The notes beneath the pieces were generated by a model. It made no database searches. It was given only the letters and a program-made list of their open reading frames with translations, and was not told the DNA's origin. Source: Saussurea involucrata (lineage: Eukaryota; Streptophyta; Magnoliopsida; Asterales; Asteraceae). From it: DNA of 64,000 bases. The stretch covers positions 87,049,484-87,113,483 of the forward strand of contig CM066313.1 in assembly GCA_033807775.1 (NCBI GenBank), in the 5' to 3' direction. Of this stretch, positions 1 to 10,536 are shown in pieces; position 1 is the stretch's first letter; the number at the start of each line of letters is the position of its first letter. The translations under genes and the position numbers were made by a program.

Positions 1-405
1 TCATGGAATAAGAACACACAAGACTCATAAGAATTGACTCAATTAACAAGGTGAAGTCAAGACATGTTGATCATTCATGCAAGATCCACAGTAAAAGCTA
101 AAAGACAGCAAAAGCCCGTGTTAAACAGATAAACTGCCAAATGGCATAATCCCATAGAAATGACTTGGTGTGCAAAAGAATACACACCTCAAACTTGAAC
201 TCAAAATAGTAAACCAGCAAAAAGGGAATTAAATTTGAAATTGGTGTGCAACAAAGTGCACACCTCAAACTTGTTCATTGCCAAAGTGGCAGAACAGGTC
301 CAAACAACCCCAAAAGGGCTTAACAGACTAAGACATGCACACAAATCAACAAATAAATGGAAGAAAATAATTCAGCAAATCAAAAAAAAATTGATAGAAC
401 CTGCC

Positions 406-1443
406 CTACTCATGATGAGTAGGTGAAGCATCAGTCTGCCTTCCTCTTTGGATTGGAAATGGTGGGTGGTTCTTCAAGAGTCTTGCTTTTTGATATCTCC
501 AAGCTTGGTGTTTCTCTTTCCACTTATGCTTATATACTTTTCTCACCACTCGGTTTACTACTTGATCACGACACAAAACATCGATTGCACAAATGGGCGA
601 ACGATTCATCACCTCACCAACAATATAACATGATTTTATGAAGTTTCCCCAGTCCTTGGATTGATCATCACGTCCCCTATTTAAAACAACTTGAAGATTT
701 TCTACAGAAATTTGTTGTAGGGATATTATGGTATCTGCAACAATATGTTCTTTCTGCACAGGTTTAAAGTATGGGTTAATGACAATCTTAGCACTTTGTT
801 GCACATCTTCACTATTTTGAAGTGAAGAGGGGTTGATCAAATGCTCAGGTGTTTCCTTGGAACTCTCTATCTCTTGAATTTTCAAAGTATTAGCCTCACC
901 CTCATCCTTACCAATACACTCAGATTTTTCAATATCACTTGGTATAGGGATTTGGCTTTGTCTTTTATGCTCACTAATAATTTCTCCAACACAAGTTGTT
1001 ATGTTAATAACAGATCCTTGTATGTTCTGTAAGAAATCATTCATCAACGTTTCAAGAGATTCGAAATTTTCAATTTGTTCTAAAGGGGGCGTAGGGGGTA
1101 AAAGTGAGTTGTTAAAATCATCCCCTTGAAAATTTCCAGAAAAATCAGCTTGTTCCTCCCAAGATTGGTTAAAAGTGTTTGAATAAGTGTTGTTCCAATC
1201 TTGATAGGGAGGTATTGGTGATGTGAAAGTGCCATGATCTTGACCATTTAAAAACAAATTAGGATGATCCTCCCATGATTGAGTATAACCATTGAAGTGC
1301 GAGGTATCCCAATTACTATCTCCCATGAAATAACGGGATTCGGGGGTCGAAGGGCAACTGTATGAGAAATGACTTCCACCACAGTAGTCACAAAAAACAG
1401 TTTCATATGGCCCAAACGAATGTCCCATTGAATCCATATCCAC
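406..1443 (-). CDS. gag-like protein of Athila derivative (zinc-knuckle remnant plus unknown C-terminus)
   Basis: A 345-residue ORF starts 125 bases downstream of the tRNA-Asp primer site. Near the N-terminus (about residues 19-31) is CDYCGGSHFSYSC, a zinc-knuckle-like pattern followed by CP..PES, with YSNTFNQSW further on. This resembles the C-terminal zinc-knuckle region of Athila gag. The capsid part that normally precedes the knuckle is absent, so the ORF begins almost at the knuckle. Residues 120-220 are acidic and low in complexity. The last 110 residues are basic (KHKWKEKHQAW) and I do not recognise them. It may be a rearranged gag retained by a non-autonomous element, or a chance extension of a gag fragment. 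No membrane segment is visible. Confidence 0.55.
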   Translation of the reverse strand: MDMDSMGHSFGPYETVFCDYCGGSHFSYSCPSTPESRYFMGDSNWDTSHFNGYTQSWEDHPNLFLNGQDHGTFTSPIPPYQDWNNTYSNTFNQSWEEQADFSGNFQGDDFNNSLLPPTPPLEQIENFESLETLMNDFLQNIQGSVINITTCVGEIISEHKRQSQIPIPSDIEKSECIGKDEGEANTLKIQEIESSKETPEHLINPSSLQNSEDVQQSAKIVINPYFKPVQKEHIVADTIISLQQISVENLQVVLNRGRDDQSKDWGNFIKSCYIVGEVMNRSPICAIDVLCRDQVVNRVVRKVYKHKWKEKHQAWRYQKARLLKNHPPFPIQRGRQTDASPTHHE

Positions 1444-1567
1444 AGAAAGATATACTTAAAGATTTATTACTTGTGCACACATGGAGACGTATGACAAGCA
1501 ACAAAGATGGTAGAAAAATCAATTTTTACAAACTTTACTTTGGAATGAAAATCTTTCAGCGAAGTAT

Positions 1568-1585
1568 TCCCCGGAAACGGCGCCA
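1568..1585 (-). other. Primer-binding site, tRNA-Asp type
   Basis: On the minus strand this reads TGGCGCCGTTTCCGGGGA, complementary to the 3' end of plant tRNA-Asp including CCA, with one probable mismatch. It lies 6 bases from the LTR end at 1592. This fixes the orientation of the element and its Athila-type affiliation. Confidence 0.85.
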
Positions 1586-1591
1586 AAAACT

Positions 1592-3431
1592 TGTTGTAAG
1601 ATTTATGAAACCTTAGAGATTCACTTAGAATAGGACTCAGTGCAAGTATACACCTTGAACTACTATCGTCTCGTAACAAGTAATAATGGTAAAATACCAG
1701 ATATCGATCCACAGGGAAATCTTGTGAAAGCCTTTCAAAAGTCCAGTCTTTAAAAACTAATTTCAGATGGCGATTTCGAAAACAGATTGTTTGATTGGTT
1801 GGTTTGAGTTATCAGCTAAAAATCAATTCTAGAGAAGAAGCATAGGGTGCAAAGCTCTATAAAGATGAAAACAAGTGATTGAGTAAAAAGGTATTATAAC
1901 ATCCAGCCAGTCCTCCAGCACAAGTGCTATAGGACTGCCACAGCACCAACTATCGGTTCAAACGGCCTCCCAAGAGTACACACTGGTCAACGTGCTATCA
2001 ATACAATATCATTTATGTTAGACTTTGTGAATCCTAGCACAACACAGTGTTACCATCCTACACCGTAAAAGTCTAGTACTTGTCAGGCACTAAAACTCTT
2101 TATAGTCTTCTTTTATTATTTCAGTTAATTAACCTTAACCTTAACACTGAATGTTAATGCATTTTCATACATAAAATTAGTTGTCAATTAATTAAATGCA
2201 ATCTTCAATGTAAGATCAATCACCTGAAATAAATAGTTAGATACAATGTTATATTCAATACACCTCTTTACTTTCACACATATTTTACATCTAAACTTTG
2301 CTTTACACCCCAAGCTCAGGCGATTAGCCCTTCATGGCTTGATTTCTTCTTTCGAAAGGTGTAAGAAATGTAAATGACATGAATGGAAAGTACTGAAAGG
2401 AAATTGCAAGAAATGTAAATGACAGAAATGGAAAGACAGAAATTAAATTGCAAGAAATGTAAATGACAGAAATGGAAAGACAGAAATTAAATGCAGGAAT
2501 TTCAACAACAAGAAAATAAAAACAATAATAAGAACTAAGAATGCAAGGAAACGGAATTACTAAACTACCAAAGTAACTTGTTCGCCAAGTTATGGAAACT
2601 TGTCGTGCAAGTTACGTCACAAAGCTACTTGTTGCTTTGAAACCGTTAGAACTTTGAAACACTAACTTAAACAACCAAAGGTTACGGTTTTTAGAGGGAA
2701 GGACTCCAAACTAAAAATCATGAACCTTGAGATTTTAAGTAAGTAACTAAGAAAATATCGAGAACTTGGAGACTTGCGAGAATCGGAAAGTAAAACACAA
2801 GAACTTAATTTCGAACCACTTAGAATAATACTTGAAACCAAAAGCTTGACTACAAACTACTGAAATCGTGACTGCAGATCTGAATATTAAGAGGTAACTA
2901 GACAGAAATTAAGAGGTAAATAAATCTAGAGAGCAAAAGCTAAAACACTTGAAGAGATTTTTGTGTTTTTAGCTAAGTAGTATATATTTACAAAAGCATA
3001 GAAGCATTCTATATATAGGGGAGTTGTGTGGAGACAAAGCAACTAAAAGGAGATTAAGACTGATGTCCCATTCAGCTTTATGTCCCTTCCAAAAAGTCAA
3101 CTCCAGCCTTGTCATCAAAAGAGGCTTCTTCCATAAGATACCCAAAAATGGCCCAGCTGTTCGATCCTGCGGCACTCCTACAGCATTCCTTTTGCGCTCA
3201 ACTCCTATAGCATTGCCGTAGTAGTGTCCAGCCAAAATCTGAAATAATTCAAATAAGGCCCAAATGAGATCCAAAAGTACACAAAACACCATTAATTCAT
3301 GATTGACACCTAAAACACAGAAAATGCTAAAAAGCTAATAAAAATGACTCAATTATTGACGTTGGGCAAATAAAACAAGGAAAGTGACTACTAAAAGTTA
3401 TTAAAATAGGGTTAATAAATTAACCCTATCA
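1592..3431 (-). repeat. 5' LTR of the Athila-like element
   Basis: The LTR is about 1840 bp, within the usual range for Athila LTRs. It is bounded by TG/CA: on the plus strand it opens TGTTGTAAG next to the primer site and closes CCCTATCA. It contains about three imperfect copies of a 45-50-bp block around 2358-2500 (GAAATGTAAATGACAGAAATGG motif) and is AT-rich otherwise. The outer boundary is inferred from the terminal dinucleotide because the partner LTR lies outside the window, so no target duplication could be confirmed. Confidence 0.7.
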
Positions 3432-3576
3432 GTGTGAAAGAGATATCGATACTCAAAGTTGAGTAAATGGATGAAATTAGCAAAAACCAAATGAAGTAAA
3501 CAGTAAGTCAATCACAATACTTTAACAAAATAAGTTAATACTAAAAATAACAATTATTTAATGTTACATAAACAAC

Positions 3577-3984
3577 CTAACGTGGCCCTATTTGACAATG
3601 CTCATAAATAGACTCCGCCATATGTATGCGAAAATCTTTGGCAACATCCTCGGCCTCGTCAGGGTGTACCCATACCTCATTGTTATTTATCATCATTTGG
3701 GTATTACGGCATACCCAGACACCGCAATCCGCATTTATCCCGGCCTGCTGGGGTACATTCTTGGCGAACTTATAGCGAAAGACACCTGTCATATCGCGAC
3801 GTCTATCATCCTTGACCCGACAAAAGAAGTCAAATAGCACAGCTTTAAACTTTGTCATTTGCTCTTCCAATTGCCGTCTGAAGAGATTGGCACTGTCGCT
3901 ATCATATATGGTCAAGGTCATAGCGTCAAGTTCAAACACTCCAAGCAGCCAATGTTGGGGATTAATGCATATTGGGATGTACAC
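3577..3984 (-). pseudogene. Last exon: Ulp1/C48 catalytic domain
   Basis: This exon begins VYIPICINPQHW after a TTTCAG acceptor. The Ulp1-type triad is visible: His in HWLLG, Asp in TIYDSDS, and Gln...Cys in QQAGINADCGVWVC. The segment to the stop codon has no internal break. The preceding exon (4233-4063, HIDCWVSLL...TRWTMM) supplies the first part of the fold and joins in phase. SUMO or SUMO-precursor cleavage would be the family role; substrate and activity are unknown here. Confidence 0.85.
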
Positions 3985-4793
3985 CTGAAATATTACAATA
4001 TTAGACAACTTAGTTAGCAACAAAACAAGTTAAATAAAATAAGAGTAAAACGATTTACATACCACATCGAGGAGAGCCCAAGAGGTCCCTTCCACGCCAT
4101 TGCATGAATTAACCACGGAGGCGGGACCTAGATGCTCAATCAACAAGTAATGAAAGAACATACTGAACATCATGGTCCACCTCGTGTCTGTTCCACGATG
4201 TCTTTGCAACAGCGAGACCCAACAATCGATGTGCTATACATAAAAAATAGATGGTTAGACATGTAAAATAAATATATTTGATTATATGACTATAATTAAA
4301 CTTCATACTAACCACATCCAGTAAGTCAGACTCCAAAGGGTCAACGGCCAGCAATACATTGAAAAACGAGGGGGTGATTTCCAAGTTCAAGTGAGGGATG
4401 AAGATCAAGGGGGGAGGCGACCAGTCCGGCACATCCTCAATATTTCTGATGCCGGTTGAGGCTCCGGTGAAGACACCTTTCCCTTTTTCTTTCCTCCCTT
4501 CTTTCCCCCCGCTTTCTTTGCTTGTTTTTTAGCGACCGGTGGTGTCGTAGATCCTTGTTGGCCAAACGGGTGACGAAACCATTGTGAAATTTTATGCGAC
4601 CGCTTTTGAGGGAGCGGGGTCACCTGTGGTGGTGGATCTACAACATCCATCGAGTCATCGTCAGGCTCCGAGAAGTGCTCCGAGAAGTGATCCTGGATAA
4701 TAGGAGACCCCGTCTGAAAATTACGTTACTCAATGTTTTAAGTACAATTTAGGAAATGTTCACAATTAAACCAAAACTACCAAAATAACTTAC

Positions 4794-5376
4794 AGTATGC
4801 ATTTCCGGCCTGTAATAGTCATCGGCCGAACCGCTAAAGATGTTTCTGATTGCTGTGGTGGCGAACGACGGCATGTGCTGTGCCCCCGACATCCCGGCCT
4901 GCGTGACATTGATCATTAAAATAGTTACAAAATTAGGATTATCGATATATAACTATAATGGTTACTCAGTGTCACTAACACTCTCCGGGATAGTAGAATA
5001 TGATGTGGTGGCGAACGGCGGCGGCATCTGCGAGGTGTATGCCCCCGACATCCCGGCCTGCGTGACATTGATCATTAAAATAGTTACAAAATAGGAACAA
5101 ACATATAACTATAATGGTTACTCAGTGTCACTTACACTCTCCGGGATTGTAGAATAGGATGTGGTGGCGAACGGCGTTTGGGACATCCCGACCCCCGACA
5201 TCCCGGCCTGCGTGACATTGATCATTATAAGAGTTACAAACTTAGGAACAAACATATAACTATAATGGTTACTCAATGTCACTTACATTTTCAGGGAATG
5301 ACGGATAGGATGTGGTGGCAAACGTCGCCTGTGCCCCCTGTCCGAACGGAGCGGGGATCGGTGTCGTACTCGACAG
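4794..5376 (-). repeat. Tandemly duplicated small exons with their introns
   Basis: Four consecutive exons (5376-5287, 5207-5136, 5057-4980, 4898-4794) encode variants of the same peptide, with the shared core AGMSG...PFATTSYSTIPES. The introns between them are also near-identical: all carry ATTGATCATTA, then ACTATAATGGTTACTCA and a CAC(T)TAC donor. Exon plus intron was therefore copied as a unit of about 150 bp. All units are multiples of three (72, 78, 90 and 105 coding bases), so frame is kept. Confidence 0.85.
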
Positions 5377-5451
5377 CTAAAACAAATTTAGAACGTAATA
5401 TTAATATACAAACTAAATAAACGTGGCCAACAAATTAAGTTAAACACTAAC

Positions 5452-5880
5452 ATTGACAGCGCTAAACTGTCTGTAGAATCCCTCCAGAAGCTGTACACGT
5501 GACTCTAGCGGCCCGTGGACGTAGTCCCACAGGTGCTCATGAGAGCCACGCTGTGGATCGTAGGAAGGGGCCGCCTCATATGGATTGTAGGAGGAGGAAT
5601 GGGGCGGCTGGTAGGAGGAGGAACGGGCCGGCTAGTAGGAGGAGGAAGGGGGCGGCTGGTAGGAGGAGGAACGGGCCGGCTGGTAGGAGGAGGAAGGGGG
5701 CGGCTGGTATCCACCGGAAGGGGGCCTGTCGTCGTCTTCCTCATCTTCGTCAGATGTGGAAGTAGGGGGACGTCGAGCCCTTTCCGCCTCTGCGTCAATA
5801 AAGGCCACACTGTCTCTGTACCAATCTGTGCCCATCTCGTCGACAGTAGGCACAAGGCGATCGAAAGGCAAGAGTGGCTG
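5452..5880 (-). pseudogene. Linker exon with Pro/Ser/Tyr-rich coding repeat and nonsense codon
   Basis: The exon runs from QPLLPFDRLVP to FSAVN. Its middle is an 8-residue coding repeat of the type YQPPPSSS / YQPARSSS, about six copies at 5580-5700. One copy has TAG where its sisters have CAG (5632-5634), a C-to-T nonsense change. An acidic stretch (SDEDEEDDD) precedes the repeat. The exon fits the flexible region between DUF1985 and the protease. Confidence 0.75.
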
Positions 5881-6190
5881 CTAAATATATGATAAAACAT
5901 AAAAGAAATTAATAAGCGGGACTAACGTATGCAAATTGTAAACATAGTAAAAGAACTTACATTTCTAGACGCATTGAATAACTAAAACCAAAGCGACCTA
6001 CTTAGGGTAACACGCTTGTCCCAACGGGTTCCCCTAAGTACTCGATCGTCGCGCTTGACGAAATATCGGATTGATGCGGGAAACATCTCCAAGATCCATA
6101 TCTGGAATTAGACAAGAAGAACAAGTACGTAAAAAGAAAAGCCAAACAGTTTGTATGTATTATTAACAATTGTTATACTACGTATCTAAC

Positions 6191-6864
6191 CTTGAAGGCG
6201 TATGTAAAACCACAAAGATTCATCTTTGCATGTCGATCAACGCGTCTGGCTATGGCTCGGTGCAGAATAGAGTAGCAATGTGTCCAGATATGGCTACCCC
6301 ACAGGTAGCTGTTAAACAGCTCAAGGTCCTCGACGACCCTAAGGACCGTCTCGGAAGCATACTGGCTATACTCACGGCTCAGGAAGCCCATATCCACGAT
6401 CACCACCAAGCATACACGGACAACATCGTCGTCGGTTAGGGCACTAAGGCCCTCTTTCATCATGTCCCGGGCTGCCTTCAGCTTCAAACGAGATGCTGAA
6501 ATGCCCCAAACCCTAGGAACGAAGGAGCAGTCTTCTAAGGGAGGAAGGGGGGAGCCTCTCCAAAACGTAGTCCTGTAATTAGACAGAACTCACGACGCCC
6601 AAAATGCAATTGAGAGCCGAAGAAATCAAAATGCATCTCCTCCGGCTCAGCGTTGGCGTCCTCGACCTCCAATTGTAGAAACATGTGTACTGGCGTAGGG
6701 TCGCCACCAGAGTAAGACACATCCATCCATGGCCCAGACGGTGTCCCTCTATAGATGGTCTCAAAGGTATCCGCGCGATCACCTAATCCCCTAAAGAGCG
6801 CTCCTAATTCCTCGATGTAGGAAACTTTGCACCTTAGCGTCAAGTCGATGTTAAAGAAATCCTT
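6191..6864 (-). pseudogene. DUF1985 domain exon, frameshifted
   Basis: The exon starts KDFFNIDLTLRC after a TATGTAG acceptor. It contains the DUF1985 hallmark FGRREFCLITGLRFG, and after a frameshift at about 6537-6550 continues with SFVPRVWG and later FNSYLWGSHIW, ending YAFK at a GTTAGA donor. The shift lies in a C/T-rich run and moves the frame by one base. DUF1985 is a plant domain of unknown function usually found upstream of Ulp1 proteases. Confidence 0.85.
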
Positions 6865-6892
6865 CTACATAGTCATTCACAGATGTTATAGT

Positions 6893-8207
6893 TAGTGTTA
6901 TATATAGATGCTGCGGTTTATTTTATTTTATATAGATGTTGCGGTTTATTTTATTTCAACGTATCATATTGTTATATATAGATAAAGTGCGGTGGTATTT
7001 TATTTCAACGTATAATAGTGTTATATATAGATAAAGTGTGGTGGTATTTTATTTCAACGTATAATAGTGTTATATATAGATAAAGTGCGGTTTATTTTAT
7101 TTCAACGTATCATATTGTTATATATAGATAAAGTGCGGTGGTATTTTATTTCAACTTATCATATTGTTATATATAGATAAAGTGCGGTGGTATTTTATTT
7201 CAACGTATAATAGTGTTATATATAGATAAAGTGCGGTGGTATTTTATTTCAACGTATAATAGTGTTATATATAGATAAAGTGCGGTTTATTTTATTTCAA
7301 CGTATCATATTGTTATATATAGATAAAGTGCGGTGATATTTTATTTCAACTTATAATAGTGTTATATATAGATAAAGCGCGGTTTATTTTATTTCAACGT
7401 ATCATATTGTTATATATAGATAAAGTGCGGTGGTATTTTATTTCAACTTATAATAGTGTTATATATAGATAAAGTGCGGTTTATTTTATTTCAACGTATC
7501 ATATTGTTATATATAGATAAAGTGCGGTGGTATTTTATTTCAACGTATAATAGTGTTATATATAGATAAAGTGCGGTTTATTTTATTTCAACGTATCATA
7601 TTGTTATATATAGATAAAGTGCGGTGGTATTTTATTTCAACTTATAATAGTGTTATATATAGATAAAGTGCGGTTTATTTTATTTCAACGTATCATATTG
7701 TTATATATAGATAAAGTGCGGTGGTATTTTATTTCAACTTATAATAGTGTTATATATAGATAAAGTGCGGTTTATTTTATTTCAACGTATCATATTGTTA
7801 TATATAGATAAAGTGCGGTGGTATTTTATTTCAACGTATAATAGTGTTATATATAGATAAAGTGCGGTTTATTTTATTTCAACGTATCATATTGTTATAT
7901 ATAGATAAAGTGCGGTGGTATTTTATTTCAACTTATAATAGTGTTATATATAGATAAAGTGCGGTTTATTTTATTTCAACGTATCATATTGTTATATATA
8001 GATAAAGTGCGGTGGTATTTTATTTCAACGTATAATAGTGTTATATATAGATAAAGTGCGGCTTATTTTATTTCAACGTATCATATTGTTATATATAGAT
8101 AAAGTGCGGTGGTATTTTATTTCAACGTATAATAGTGTTATATATAGATAAAGTGCGGTTTATTTTATTTCAACGTATCATATTGTTATATATAGATAAA
8201 GTGCGGT
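6893..8207. repeat. 48/49-bp minisatellite with alternating unit types
   Basis: About 27 copies of a unit containing GTTATATATAGATAAAGTGCGG, TTATTTCAACGTAT and a variable end. Two unit types alternate for most of the array: one with GGTGGTATTTTA and ATAATAGTG, the other with GGTTTATTTTA and ATCATATTG. This gives a higher-order dimer of about 97 bp. The array lies wholly inside the inferred first intron of the DUF1985/Ulp1 gene. No coding potential. Confidence 0.95.
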
Positions 8208-8320
8208 TTAGGGACCCTAGTTGTCATTCTTAAAAGTTTAGGACCTAATTGGCATTCTTAAAAGTTTAGGGACCTAAGTTGTCATTCTTAAAACCGTAGG
8301 GACCTAAGTTGTCATTCTTA
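8208..8320. repeat. Short tandem repeat, 31-33 bp, four copies
   Basis: Four imperfect units of the type GGGACCTAAGTTGTCATTCTTAAAA follow the minisatellite directly. They may be an older, independently amplified intron block. Confidence 0.8.
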
Positions 8321-9290
8321 AAAAACACATTCTTAACAATTTTTTTATAAAAAATTGTTAAGAGTGTGTTTTTATAAAAAAATTGTTATAGTTTTATGGT
8401 TTTATGTTTGAATGTGATATTTGTATGTTATAATGTGTATGTTGTGATAATGTGTTTTTTCATATAAAAATTGTTAAGAGTGTTTTTTTATAAAAAAATT
8501 GTTAAAAGTGTGTTTTTATAAAAACACACTCTTAACAATTTTTTATAAAAAAACTGTTTTTATAAAAAATTGTCAAGGGTGTGTTTTTATAAAAAAATTG
8601 TTAAGAGTTTTTATAAAAAAAAAACACATTTTTAACAATTTTTTTATAATAACACACTCTTAACAATTTTTATATGAAAAAATACACTATAACAACATAC
8701 ACATTATAACATACAAATATCACATTCAAACATAAAACCATAAAACTATAACAATTTTTTATAAAAACACACTGTTAACAATATTTTATAAAAAACCGTT
8801 TTTATAAAAAATTGTCAAGGGTGTGTTTTTATAAAAAAATTGTTAAGAGTGTGTTTTTAAAAAAAACACATTTTTAACAATTTTTTTATAATAACACACT
8901 CTTAACAATTTTTTTTATAAAAAAACTCTTAACAAATTTTTTATGAAAAAACACACTATAACAACATACACATTATAACATACAAATATCACATTCAAAC
9001 ATAAAACCATAAAACTATAACAATTTTTTATAAAAACACACTGTTAACAATATTTTATAAAAAAACTGTTTTTATAAAAAATTGTTAAGGGTGTGTTTTT
9101 ATAAAAAATTTGTTAAGAGTGTGTTTTTAAAAAAAACACATTTTTAACAATTTTTTTATAATAACACACTCTTAACAATTTTTTTATAAAAAAACTCTCT
9201 TAACAATTTTTTTATAAAAAAACACACTATAACAACATACACATTATAACATACAAATATCACATTCAAACATAAAACCATACATATCAT
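8320..9290. repeat. AT-rich inverted and tandem repeat block
   Basis: Dense alternation of AACACACTCTTAACAATTTTT and its reverse complement gives many potential hairpins. A longer module (ACAACATACACATTATAACA ... CCATAAAACTATAACAA) occurs three times in forward direction (about 8695, 8950, 9222; spacing about 260-270 bp) and once inverted (about 8375-8460). No ORF. It occupies the 5' part of the inferred first intron. Confidence 0.85.
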
Positions 9291-9426
9291 GTTAAACATA
9301 GAACATATTCAAACATAAGTTATAAACACTATAACAACCTACAAATTATATATCTTAACTTAAAATAACATACAAAAAATAACAAAAAACATAAGGAAAA
9401 CATACCACAGAGGTAATACGAGACAT

Positions 9427-9566
9427 CTTCACAAAACCCGAACGCGTATTCCACACGACAAAATTGAGAGAGTGGGAGAAAATTGAGAGAGTTTGATTAA
9501 AAATTGAGAGAGTTATTAAAAAATGAGAGTGGCCGGTTTTTGGTCCCCCCCCCCCCCCTTATATAG
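9427..9566 (-). promoter_or_regulatory. TATA box and leader of the DUF1985/Ulp1 gene
   Basis: On the minus strand CACTATATAAGG (TATA core 9566-9559) stands about 133 bases upstream of the proposed ATG (9426-9424). The stretch between is rich in CTCTC and GAG/CTC runs, like many plant 5' leaders. A poly-C run of about 14 lies just inside the TATA box and may be an expanded tract. Confidence 0.6.
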
Positions 9567-9619
9567 TGCGGCCGAAGAACAAATTTAGGGTTTGGTTCGT
9601 CAAAGGGATTTTAGGGTTA

Positions 9620-9970
9620 ACCCTGTGCCGACACGTGGCACGTTTGCCCGCGATCGCGGGGGGTCAAAGAAAGTCAAACGCGGGCAGGGACCAAAACTGC
9701 ACACGCGGGCATTCTTGAGGGGGGAAAGCTGGACCGCAGGCATTCTTGAGGGACCAACGCGGGCAAAGTGGGCAAACTTTGGACACGTGTAGCCCGCGAT
9801 CGCGGGGGTCAACGAAAGTCAAACGCGGACAGGGACCAAAACTGCACACGCGGGCATTATTGAGGGGGGAAAGCTGGACCGCAGGCATTCTTGAGGGACC
9901 AACGCGGGCAAAGTGGGCAAACTTTGGTGACACGTGGCCTGGAGCCCGCGATCGCGGGCTCTATCGCGGA
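9620..9970. repeat. GC-rich duplicated promoter-proximal block with ACGTG boxes
   Basis: A unit of about 150 bp is present twice (about 9626-9782 and 9783-9930) with a partial third copy to 9970. Each unit has a CACGTG-type G-box-like element (GACACGTGG, GACACGTGT) followed by CCCGCGATCGCGGG, a perfect palindrome, and by a repeated GGGCATTCTTGAGGG segment. It sits upstream of the TATA box of the Ulp1-type gene and contrasts sharply in GC content with its AT-rich surroundings. Confidence 0.75.
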
Positions 9971-10536
9971 TGTTTGGGGTATTTTTGTAACATGGGAGAG
10001 ATTTGGGGTATTTCAGTAAAACATGGTTTGACTTAGGGTATTTTAATTAATTTCCCTTTTGTATAATGATTTGATAAATACCAAAATGGAAAACTAACAA
10101 ATATAATACGATAAAATTTAATTTACATAAAGTATAAAATAAAATATAAATATATTAGATATTTTATATATAAAATAAAGTGTAACTTTATAAAATACAA
10201 ATATAACATAATCTATAAATATATAAAATATATTATAATTTATATATAATATATAAAATATAATTATATCATAATATAATTTGTATATAAAGTAAAGTAT
10301 AACTTTATAAAATATAAACGTGTAGATATATAAGAATATTGCCTTAAAAAATATTATAATAGAGGTGAGTTCATATGAGATTACTATCTAAAAAAACAAA
10401 AAAAACAACGGTAATGTACAAAATCATATATGATTCACTTACAAAATCAAATATGATTCACGCGACTTTGGCTCGCGAGTGAAGTTGAGGCCAAAGTCGT
10501 CTGCATCCAGTTTTTGCAGTTAGTGTAAAATCATAT
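9971..10536. other. AT-rich spacer with small foldback
   Basis: No gene seen. The stretch 10418-10545 folds back imperfectly: CGACTTTGGC at about 10462 pairs with GCCAAAGTCG at about 10489, flanked by repeats of ATATGATT with TTTTGCAC/TTACAAAATC. The rest is low-complexity A/T. Confidence 0.6.

Larger units (their letters stand above)
1..3431 (-). mobile_element. Athila-like Ty3/gypsy derivative, right part only
   Basis: This is the 5' half (minus strand) of an LTR retrotransposon that runs off the left window edge. Reading on the minus strand one meets an LTR (3431 to 1592), a 6-base spacer, a primer-binding site complementary to tRNA-Asp, a leader of about 120 bases and a gag-like ORF. A tRNA-Asp primer is characteristic of the Athila lineage. 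No protease, reverse transcriptase or integrase is visible, so the copy looks like a non-autonomous or internally deleted derivative, though the missing left part could hold more. The element appears to lie just downstream of the Ulp1-type gene at 3577-9426. Confidence 0.8.
3577..9426 (-). pseudogene. DUF1985/Ulp1-protease (C48) gene, 11-exon model, broken
   Basis: I could follow one reading path through ten GT-AG introns on the minus strand. Proposed coding exons: 9426-9406, 6864-6191, 6101-5961, 5880-5452, 5376-5287, 5207-5136, 5057-4980, 4898-4794, 4713-4313, 4233-4063, 3984-3577. In order the product has a short MSRITSV start, a DUF1985 domain, an acidic and proline/serine-rich linker, a block of near-identical small exons, a lysine-rich segment and a C-terminal Ulp1 cysteine protease. 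Total is about 860 residues. Such DUF1985-Ulp1 proteins are common in plants, often transposon-borne, and are related to SUMO proteases. Visible breaks: a frameshift near 6537-6550, stop codons at 5982-5984 and 5632-5634, and a probable frameshift near 4440-4480. The catalytic exon itself is open. Splice phases agree from exon to exon, which makes the model strong, but I cannot say whether it is a host gene or transposon cargo. Confidence 0.8.

Noticed and set aside
5499..5892. Overlapping Gly/Arg-rich plus-strand frames
   Set aside because: Antisense readings of the YQPPPSSS coding repeat in the Ulp1-type gene.
3432..10040. Assigning the DUF1985/Ulp1 region to a Mutator-type or CACTA transposon
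   Set aside because: Such genes are often transposon cargo, but I found no terminal inverted repeats, target duplication or transposase.
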